DNA from: Candidatus Nomurabacteria bacterium
GTDB lineage: Bacteria; Patescibacteriota; Minisyncoccia; Phycocordibacterales; UBA9973
Direction of reading: 5' to 3'
Length of the DNA stretch: 23,027 nt
NCBI GenBank assembly: GCA_023267115.1
Contig: JAHFNV010000006.1
Location: forward strand, 1 to 23,027
Made by a program: the position numbers and the translations under genes. A model generated the notes under the pieces. The model searched no databases and had not been told where the DNA came from. It saw nothing but the letters and a program-made list of their open reading frames with translations. Of the stretch, positions 12,219 to 17,689 are shown in pieces. Every line of letters starts with the position of its first letter. Positions within the stretch are counted from its first letter, which is position 1.

Positions 12219-13976
12219 ATGAAAAAAGAAACAAAAACCTGCCAAAATTGTAAAAAAGACTTCACCATAGAAGCTGAGGATTTTAATTTTTACGAAAAAA
12301 TAAAAGTCCCACCGCCGACTTTTTGTCATTTATGCCGAGCGCAGAGACGACTTGCCTGGAGAAATGAACGTAAACTTTTTAAGGCAAAAAATTTTTTGAC
12401 TGGTAAAGAGATTTTTTCCTCATATCCACAGGAGAGTAGAAGACAAATAATGACCAGAGAGGAGTGGTTTGGTGATGCCTGGGATCCCATGGACTATTCT
12501 TTAGAAGTTGATTTTTCTAAATCTTTTTGGCTACAAATGAAAGAATTGAATGAAAAAGTTCCAGTGTACAATTTTAATAATATAGGTGTCACGAGCCCAT
12601 ATGTTTTTAATGCCTCATATGTAAAGAATTCTTATCTTATAGTAAATTCCAATTTTTCTGAGGATTGCATGTATGGTAACGGCGTAGATTCTTGCAAAGA
12701 TTGTGTGGATAACTCCCATATTAAGCATTCCGAGAGATGCTATGAGTGCTTTTGGCTGGAAAATTGCTATCAGTGCTATTTCACTATTATGTCGGCAGAC
12801 TCAAGAAATTTGTGGTTTTGTCGGGATTGTGTGGGCTGTAACGACTGTTTCGGGTGTACAAACTTGCGCAAAGCATCTTATTCAATTTTCAACAAGAAGT
12901 ATATGAAAGAAGAGTATTTTAAGAAACTTGAGGAAATGGGGTTAGATACGGCCGGAGGCGTCGCAAAAGCTAGGAAAGATGGGAGAAGCTTCTGGTATAC
13001 CCAGCCAGTCAAGTGCTTGCAAGGTTTGAAAAATTTAAATTCCACCGGTTCCTACGTCACTAATTGCAAGAATGTGAATGATAGCTACCTAATCCGGGAG
13101 AGTGAAAATATGCGTTATTGCCAATACATGCAGGTGCCAGGGAATAAAGATAATTATGATGTGTGTAATTGGGGCGAGAATGTAGAATTGAACTATGAGA
13201 CTTTGGAATGTGGCGAAAATTCTTACAACAATAAATTTTCCAGAAGCTGCTGGCCTGCTTCCAGGAACAATGAATATTGCAATCATTTATTCAGCTCGTC
13301 TGATTGTTTTGGTTGTGTCGGGCTCAAGAAAAAACAATATTGCATTTTGAACAAGCAGTATACGAAGGAAGAGTATGAAAGATTGGTTCCTAAAATCAAA
13401 AAGAATATGGATGATATGCCGTATATTGATTCAGGGGGAATAATTTACAAATATGGGGAGTTTTTCCCGATTGAGCTTTCACCGATCGGATACAACAATA
13501 CCGTCGCCATGCAACATTTTCCGTTGATCAAAGAAGAAGCCTTAAATAAAAATTATAAGTGGATAGAAGTGCCGCGCGGCGAATATAAAATAACTTTAGA
13601 CTCCGCAAAGATTCCGGAATCTATCAAAGAGGTATACGAAAATATTTCGAAAGAAGTTTTGGAATGCCAAAATTGCAAAAACCCTTATCGCATCCTTCAA
13701 AACGAATTTTTATTTTTGAAAAAAGAAAATTTGCCGCTTCCGCGGATATGCAGTGAGTGCCGTCATGAGCGTAGAATCAGTGACCGACTTAAGCTGTTTT
13801 TATATAAAAGAATTTGCATGTGTGCTGGGGAAATGGATACTACCGGACAATATAAAAATACTGTCAAACATTCTCACGGAGACAAAAATTGTTCCGAGGA
13901 ATTCAAGACTGGATATTCTCCCGACCGACCGGAGATAGTTTACTGCGAGAAATGCTACCAGGAAGAGGTGTACTGA
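12219..13976 (+). CDS. full-length CPR cysteine-rich zinc-ribbon protein, third paralogue
   Basis: This 585-residue paralogue of the 5776 gene has the same N-terminus (C8, C11, C36, C39; DFNFYEKIKVPPPTFC) and WRNER at 47-51. The second ribbon has lost all its cysteines: positions matching CDLC and YCNEC read NFLTG and MTREEW. The Cys-rich middle has many CxxC pairs, such as CYECFWLENCYQC (174-186) and CRDCVGCNDCFGC (201-213). It again has two modules ending NLRKASYSIFNKKYMKEEY (215-233) and LKKKQYCILNKQYTKEEY (369-386). The C-terminal part carries YGEFFPIELSP, the FLFLKKENLPLPRICSECR ribbon and a final YCEKCYQEEVY like its paralogue. No targeting signal is visible. Function unknown. A long hairpin starts right after its TGA stop. 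Confidence 0.9.
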   Translation: MKKETKTCQNCKKDFTIEAEDFNFYEKIKVPPPTFCHLCRAQRRLAWRNERKLFKAKNFLTGKEIFSSYPQESRRQIMTREEWFGDAWDPMDYSLEVDFSKSFWLQMKELNEKVPVYNFNNIGVTSPYVFNASYVKNSYLIVNSNFSEDCMYGNGVDSCKDCVDNSHIKHSERCYECFWLENCYQCYFTIMSADSRNLWFCRDCVGCNDCFGCTNLRKASYSIFNKKYMKEEYFKKLEEMGLDTAGGVAKARKDGRSFWYTQPVKCLQGLKNLNSTGSYVTNCKNVNDSYLIRESENMRYCQYMQVPGNKDNYDVCNWGENVELNYETLECGENSYNNKFSRSCWPASRNNEYCNHLFSSSDCFGCVGLKKKQYCILNKQYTKEEYERLVPKIKKNMDDMPYIDSGGIIYKYGEFFPIELSPIGYNNTVAMQHFPLIKEEALNKNYKWIEVPRGEYKITLDSAKIPESIKEVYENISKEVLECQNCKNPYRILQNEFLFLKKENLPLPRICSECRHERRISDRLKLFLYKRICMCAGEMDTTGQYKNTVKHSHGDKNCSEEFKTGYSPDRPEIVYCEKCYQEEVY

Positions 13977-14071
13977 GGGCAGGTTCCAAAAAATTTTATC
14001 CCCGAGGGTCCCGCCCTATTCTTTGTTGGTATTAGGGAAGGGCGCAGGGGGAAATTTTTTGGAACCTGCCC
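13977..14071 (+). repeat. 95-base foldback element (MITE-like or long terminator)
   Basis: Perfect 20-base inverted repeats, 13977-13996 and 14052-14071 (left end GGGCAGGTTCC, right end GGAACCTGCCC), bracket a partly self-complementary centre with C- and G-rich arms. It begins on the base after the zinc-ribbon stop codon. No obvious target-site duplication is seen. It could be a non-autonomous mobile element that also stops transcription. Confidence 0.75.
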
Positions 14072-14078
14072 GAAAATA

Positions 14079-14090
14079 TGCTAATATAAT
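14079..14090 (+). promoter_or_regulatory. extended -10 promoter
   Basis: TGCTAATATAAT holds two overlapping -10 boxes; TATAAT (14085-14090) ends seven bases before ATG 14098. By its sequence it is one of the best -10 elements in the window, yet it leads only into a 32-codon ORF. Confidence 0.45.
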
Positions 14091-14097
14091 TTTATAT

Positions 14098-14196
14098 ATG
14101 CCCAAGCTGAATCGAGTGCAAATAATCAAATATGGCCCGCCGCCGGAATTTTCAAAGAAAAGCCGGTCTGTCACTTACTCTGTCAAGTCCGTTTAG
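14098..14196 (+). CDS. possible small protein or gene remnant, 32 residues
   Basis: The ORF begins MPKLNRVQIIKYGPPPEF and ends in TAG. Its only support is the promoter-to-ATG spacing, which equals that of the real leaderless genes nearby. I do not recognise it. It could be the 5' stump of a gene whose rest has decayed in the next 200 bases. Confidence 0.3.
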   Translation: MPKLNRVQIIKYGPPPEFSKKSRSVTYSVKSV

Positions 14197-14198
14197 CC

Positions 14199-14378
14199 AT
14201 GACAAAACTGTCCATCGCGCTTTTAGATTTTCAGCTGACGATGATGAAAATACATGATGCAAACTCCATTGCGAAATGTTTTCGCCCCTCTCAAGCGATT
14301 TTAAGAAGCCGTTTTTGCCAAATCCCCTGGCGTCCCATTCTCAACCCGCAACAAAGTCTGAAAAACCAGATTGCTTAA
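14199..14378 (+). CDS. doubtful 59-residue ORF in the 457-base gap
   Basis: The ORF begins MTKLSIALLDFQLTMMKIHD and is unrecognised. No promoter or ribosome binding site supports it. Together with the 32-codon ORF it fills the stretch between the foldback element and the diguanylate cyclase gene. It may be chance or part of a decayed gene; I see no RNA gene in this stretch. Confidence 0.15.
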   Translation: MTKLSIALLDFQLTMMKIHDANSIAKCFRPSQAILRSRFCQIPWRPILNPQQSLKNQIA

Positions 14379-14418
14379 CTGTCGCTTCAAACAGCGGAGC
14401 GCACAAAGTTTGATTTTA

Positions 14419-14427
14419 TGCTAAAAT
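14419..14427 (+). promoter_or_regulatory. extended -10 promoter of the GGDEF gene
   Basis: TGCTAAAAT ends six bases before ATG 14434, predicting a leaderless mRNA. No -35 box was found at the right distance. Confidence 0.5.
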
Positions 14428-14433
14428 GTATTA

Positions 14434-15162
14434 ATGCAAAACTTTAAACACGCTGATTCTCCTAAAAAACCAGGTATTGAGATAGAAACAAAGCCCCATA
14501 CGAACCTTGTTGAATTAAAAGAAGAAATTAGACATGGTCATTGTGGCACAAAAGAATTAGAAATTGCTTGCCAGAGGGGAGAGATTACCAAGCAGGAACG
14601 TGATTCTTTAGGTTTTTTGCTTGCCAAAAAACTGGAAATGATAGCCCCCATTGATCCCCTAACTGGAGTTTTCAATCGCGCATTTTTGGAACCAAAATTT
14701 AATGATTTAGTCCGAGAGTTAAATCATAGTGCAGAAAAACGTAAATCAATCGTAGATTCGGTAATGCTTATTTTACTGGATATAAACCACTTTAAAGAAT
14801 TAAATGACAAATATGGTCATGCCCTTGGTGATCAAGTACTGATTGAAGTAGCTAAGCGTTTAAAATCCGCAATTAAAATGAATGACACCGTGTTTAGAGT
14901 TGGTGGTGATGAATTTATATTGCTCCTATCAATCGCTGACGAAAATCCTCGTTTACTAGAAGCAATTTTTAAAAGAATTCAGGCCAAAGTAAACATTGAT
15001 TTTTCTATTCGAGCCACCGATAATACTAATGTTCAAATTACTCTGGCTATGGGGTATGGTGTATTAGAAAAGGGCAAGGATGAGACTGTTGATCAATTGA
15101 TGCAAAAAGCTGATGAAAAAATGTATGCCAATAAAAGAGGGCAGAGATCAAGAAATCTATGA
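14434..15162 (+). CDS. diguanylate cyclase (GGDEF domain)
   Basis: GGDEF enzymes make cyclic di-GMP from two GTP. The 242-residue product has an N-terminal helical part of about 70 residues, with no membrane helix or PAS/GAF domain recognised, and then the GGDEF domain from DPLTGVFNRAF (74-84). The metal-binding aspartate is in LLDINHFKELND (D117). The signature GGDEF is intact at 157-161, so the enzyme is probably active. The inhibitory RxxD site upstream is degenerate (KMND, 148-151), which suggests weak product inhibition. The protein ends DEKMYANKRGQRSRNL, with the usual KADEKMY motif. No EAL, HD-GYP or PilZ gene is in the window, so its target is unknown. Confidence 0.93.
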   Translation: MQNFKHADSPKKPGIEIETKPHTNLVELKEEIRHGHCGTKELEIACQRGEITKQERDSLGFLLAKKLEMIAPIDPLTGVFNRAFLEPKFNDLVRELNHSAEKRKSIVDSVMLILLDINHFKELNDKYGHALGDQVLIEVAKRLKSAIKMNDTVFRVGGDEFILLLSIADENPRLLEAIFKRIQAKVNIDFSIRATDNTNVQITLAMGYGVLEKGKDETVDQLMQKADEKMYANKRGQRSRNL

Positions 15163-15182
15163 TCTGGAAGTTATTCATAAAA

Positions 15183-15327
15183 TACTTTGAATTACGAAAC
15201 TCTTTCTTGGCGCGACTTTTTGAACCGTCGCGTAAAAATCTACTGATTTTTCGCTCATTCTCGGCTCGTCAGCCTGCGAAAGACGCTTCAAAAAGTGCGC
15301 CTGCGATTAGTTTCGTAATTCAAAGTA
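15183..15327 (+). repeat. 145-base foldback element (MITE-like)
   Basis: Perfect 19-base terminal inverted repeats stand at 15183-15201 and 15309-15327 (TACTTTGAATTACGAAACT and its complement). Inner arms continue the pairing with mismatches: GGCGCGACTTTTTGAACCGTC against a complement of GGCGCACTTTTTGAAGCGTC. The whole unit can fold as one long hairpin. It contains no gene. It fills most of the 206-base gap between the GGDEF and membrane-protein genes. The 13-mer CTCTTTCTTGGCG of its left arm recurs at 16983-16995. Confidence 0.8.
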
Positions 15328-15353
15328 ATATAGTTTATTTTTTTCAAAAAATA

Positions 15354-15362
15354 TGCTAAAGT
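15354..15362 (+). promoter_or_regulatory. extended -10 promoter deciding the start of the small membrane protein
   Basis: TGCTAAAGT ends at 15362, six bases before GTG 15369. The alternative GTG 15363 would lie directly against the -10 box and so probably upstream of the transcription start. Confidence 0.5.
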
Positions 15363-15368
15363 GTGAAA

Positions 15369-15641
15369 GTGGATCCAGAGTCAAGAGAATTGCTTCAAAA
15401 AACATACACCTTGGCCGAAGAGAATAATCAAATTCTGCACGGCATTAGGCGCTCCCAAAGAATCGCCTCTTTGATGCGAGCTCTTTATTGGCTGATTATT
15501 CTAGCTATTACTTTCGGGTCCTTTTATCTGCTTCAGCCTTATATAAATAAAATGTTGGATTTATATAATTCAATTTCTGGCGCAGAGCAGAAATTAAACA
15601 GTGGCTCATTGCAAGATTTATTGAAAAATTTTGGAAATTAA
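15369..15641 (+). CDS. small single-pass membrane protein
   Basis: From GTG 15369 the product has 90 residues; an earlier GTG at 15363 would add two. It has a charged N-terminal helix (DPESRELLQKTYTLAEENNQ), a basic stretch before the membrane (IRRSQRIASLMR) and one hydrophobic helix (ALYWLIILAITFGSFYLL, about 40-57). A 30-residue tail ends SLQDLLKNFGN. By the positive-inside rule the N-terminus is cytoplasmic. I recall very similar small proteins from many Parcubacteria, all of unknown function. It lies upstream of tRNA-Phe and an ECF sigma gene, so an anti-sigma role is conceivable but unsupported. Confidence 0.8.
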   Translation: MDPESRELLQKTYTLAEENNQILHGIRRSQRIASLMRALYWLIILAITFGSFYLLQPYINKMLDLYNSISGAEQKLNSGSLQDLLKNFGN

Positions 15642-15682
15642 AAAATATGTCTGAGTAGGGCCGTTTCAAAACAGTTAAATAT

Positions 15683-15758
15683 GCTGGGGTAGCTCAGTTA
15701 GTAGAGCATTCGCCTGAAGAGCGAAGGGTCGGCAGTGCAATCCTGCCCCCCAGCACCA
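15683..15758 (+). tRNA. tRNA-Phe (anticodon GAA)
   Basis: A full cloverleaf can be drawn. The acceptor stem is GCTGGGG/CCCCAGC, the D arm GCTC...GAGC, and the anticodon stem TTCGC/GCGAA has loop CTGAAGA (anticodon GAA). The T stem is GGCAG/CTGCC. The discriminator is A and CCA is encoded (15756-15758). The T loop reads TGCAATC, so position 55, nearly always U (pseudouridine), is G. Confidence 0.95.
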
Positions 15759-15759
15759 T

Positions 15760-15788
15760 TTGTAGAACTTTCAAATAGGTGATATGAT
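15760..15788 (+). promoter_or_regulatory. promoter of the sigma factor gene
   Basis: TTGTAG (15760-15765), a 17-base spacer and TATGAT (15783-15788, within TGATATGAT) precede ATG 15797 by eight bases. The same TGATATGAT is found at the Cas2-like regulator gene and upstream of valS. Confidence 0.5.
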
Positions 15789-15796
15789 GTTTATCT

Positions 15797-16483
15797 ATGA
15801 GTAAGGAACAGATGGCCCCAATACCAAATCCAGAAAAGCCTAAACCATCCCAGGAAACAACGACGGGGGGGGTTCTTAGTCGGGAAGAATTTGAAAGGCA
15901 GCTGTCTGAAGAAAATCTTTCAGAGTATCTTGCCGATTATTTAAGAATACATTATCATTCTCTTTCTAGGACAGGTTTGGGCCAAGATGGTGTGGCTGAA
16001 GAATTAGTGCAAGAAACATTAACTAAGGGCTTCAAAAACCTAGATAAATTTAAAGGAGAATCTAGCTTAAAAACCTGGTTAGTAAGAATTTTAATAAACT
16101 GTGTTAGTAACTATTACCGTAAAAAAGCAATTGATCCACTTGCCGAAGACAAACAGCTATACGATTGGTATCAAAATTATCCAGACCACGAAAATCCAAT
16201 GGATACTATGCATCATAACGATTTAAATCCTGAAGAGGTGTTGATTCAGAAGGATCAGGAAAAACTTAAAGCCGAACAAAAGAAAAAATTATATACTGCC
16301 ATAAATAAATTATCAAAGATGCAACGAACTACAATGATATTAAGATTGAAAGGATTAGAGGTAAAAGAGATCGCCAAAGAACTTAATATGACAGAAGCTA
16401 CAGCCAAAAACGCTTTGTTTAGAGCTAGACGTGAGCTGGAAAAGTTGCTTAAAAGAAAAATCCCGCTCGGTTTTCATTTTTAA
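15797..16483 (+). CDS. ECF-type RNA polymerase sigma-70 family factor
   Basis: ECF sigma factors direct RNA polymerase to stress or envelope promoters. The 228 residues show region 2 at about 40-112 (AEELVQETLTKGFKNLDKF, then SSLKTWLVRILINCVSNYYR) and region 4 at about 165-220 (LSKMQRTTMILRLKGLEVKE, then TEATAKNALFRARRELEKL), the helix-turn-helix that reads the -35 box. Regions 1.1 and 3 are missing, as in ECF factors. The linker, about 55 residues, is rather long and acidic. No clear anti-sigma gene is adjacent. The stop codon overlaps that of the convergent hsp20 by four bases. A PrsW-like protease gene lies next to hsp20. Confidence 0.93.
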   Translation: MSKEQMAPIPNPEKPKPSQETTTGGVLSREEFERQLSEENLSEYLADYLRIHYHSLSRTGLGQDGVAEELVQETLTKGFKNLDKFKGESSLKTWLVRILINCVSNYYRKKAIDPLAEDKQLYDWYQNYPDHENPMDTMHHNDLNPEEVLIQKDQEKLKAEQKKKLYTAINKLSKMQRTTMILRLKGLEVKEIAKELNMTEATAKNALFRARRELEKLLKRKIPLGFHF

Positions 16484-16956
16484 ATCGATCTAACCTTCAC
16501 ATTATTTTTCTTTTCTTTATCTACCTTTCGCAGTCTGACGGTGAGCAAGCCGTGACGCTCGGTGGCCTCCACTTCTTCTGGCTCAACTTCTTGGGGCAAC
16601 GATATGGTCCGAGAAAATTTTCCCCAGTAAAGTTCTTGACTGAAATAATTATCTTCGTCTATGGTTCGGCTTTCCTCTCGCTTGCCGCGGATAGTAAGCA
16701 TATCGCGGGCGACATTTATCTCCAAGTCTTCCGGCTTGACCCCGGCTACCATGGTTTGCACGACAATGTCAGTCGGTGTTTGATAAACATCCATCGCCAA
16801 TTCGGCTTCGTTATTTTCCTCTTCCATCCAATCGGCACCATTTTTTTTATCTCGATTATTTTCTTTAACCAAGACTTTTTTTGGTTCCTCCGGTTCTTCC
16901 TCAAAGTGAGCGCTACCGGTCAATCTTTCAAAAAAACTCCTTTTTTTATGTTCCAT
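16480..16956 (-). CDS. Hsp20/alpha-crystallin small heat-shock protein
   Basis: Small heat-shock proteins hold unfolding proteins without using ATP. The 158-residue product has a charged, Glu/Lys-rich N-terminus (1-50), then the alpha-crystallin domain at about 52-150 with ELAMDVYQTPTDIVVQ, VAGVKPEDLEINVARDMLTI, the ELYWGKFSRTISLP block and GLLTVRLRK. The C-terminal I-x-I motif is weak (VRSI). It is the last gene of the minus-strand run, 49 bases after prsW, and may be co-transcribed. Its end overlaps the sigma gene by the four bases TTAA. Confidence 0.95.
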   Translation of the reverse strand: MEHKKRSFFERLTGSAHFEEEPEEPKKVLVKENNRDKKNGADWMEEENNEAELAMDVYQTPTDIVVQTMVAGVKPEDLEINVARDMLTIRGKREESRTIDEDNYFSQELYWGKFSRTISLPQEVEPEEVEATERHGLLTVRLRKVDKEKKNNVKVRSI

Positions 16957-16971
16957 ATAATTATTTTTTGC

Positions 16972-17008
16972 TAGTTACAAAGCTCTTTCTTGGCGAGTTG
17001 TATAACTA
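16972..17008 (-). promoter_or_regulatory. hairpin between prsW and hsp20
   Basis: TAGTTA and TAACTA (16972 and 17003 ends) with inner CTC/GAG pairing make an imperfect hairpin filling the gap between prsW and hsp20. It starts at the prsW stop codon and ends 15 bases before the hsp20 ATG. It could be a partial terminator or an mRNA structure controlling hsp20; no Shine-Dalgarno is locked in the stem. Confidence 0.35.
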
Positions 17009-17689
17009 ACTCATTCTTCTTAATTTTTCAAAAAGTAGCATAATAATAATTGTGACGACCCACAGGAAAGCGAACACTTTTAAGAAGTCGCTTCCATTAT
17101 TCCTCATTATAAAAAAATTAAAGACACTATGCAAGGCCACAGCCAATATCAAGCCTACCAAAGGATACCACTTTCTTTTTAACCCTTCCGAGTGCATAGA
17201 AAGTCCAAGAGAAATACCTAAAATTCCGCTGGAAACAGCGTGCAGAAGGGTAGAGCCTAAAAACCGAAGCTGTCCAGTCAGTAGGCCCACCGTGGCTTCA
17301 TTCAAAGAGAGCGGTTTAATCAGAAAGAGCATGTTTTCCAGCGCGGCGAAGCCTAAAGCCGCGGTAATAAGATAAATAGGCCAATCCAGCGGTTCGTCGA
17401 TATAAGCTGTTTTATGTAAAACAATCAACACGGCCAGATATTTGATTATTTCTTCCGCGCTGGCCCATAGAATAATTTGCCACTGTTCTTGACCTATGCC
17501 ATCTTGGATGAATTTCTGAACCGGTAAAACAAAAATTACTGCCAGCATGCCCAAGATAAAAATTACAGTGAGCAACCCTTTTGGTTCTGAACTTTTACTG
17601 TCTTCTTTAAGCCAAAACCAAAGCCAAAAGAGTGAAGGAATAATTCCACCCAAAAGCGCCAGACCTAGAATTTTAGGGTCATTAATCAT
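17006..17689 (-). CDS. PrsW-like glutamic-type intramembrane protease
   Basis: In Bacillus PrsW cleaves the anti-sigma factor RsiW and frees the ECF factor sigma-W. The 227-residue protein has about seven or eight hydrophobic helices. Family motifs are visible: EEIIKY (79-84, catalytic Glu pair), FAALENMLF (114-122), a histidine at 150 in STLLHAVSSG and HSVFNFF (187-193). Overlap with the valS stop (ATGA, 17686-17689) points to translational coupling. An ECF sigma gene lies 0.5 kb away, beyond hsp20, on the other strand, which makes a functional link plausible. The substrate is unknown. Confidence 0.85.
   Translation of the reverse strand: MINDPKILGLALLGGIIPSLFWLWFWLKEDSKSSEPKGLLTVIFILGMLAVIFVLPVQKFIQDGIGQEQWQIILWASAEEIIKYLAVLIVLHKTAYIDEPLDWPIYLITAALGFAALENMLFLIKPLSLNEATVGLLTGQLRFLGSTLLHAVSSGILGISLGLSMHSEGLKRKWYPLVGLILAVALHSVFNFFIMRNNGSDFLKVFAFLWVVTIIIMLLFEKLRRMS

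Noticed and set aside
12201..14071. A composite transposon carrying the third zinc-ribbon gene between inverted sequences
   Set aside because: The palindrome at 12201-12212 and the 13977-14071 element share no ends, and no transposase is present.
15159..15359. A 66-codon plus-strand ORF overlapping the GGDEF stop codon by an ATGA
   Set aside because: It runs through the 145-base foldback element, has low-complexity composition and no recognisable domain; the coupling-like overlap is probably chance.
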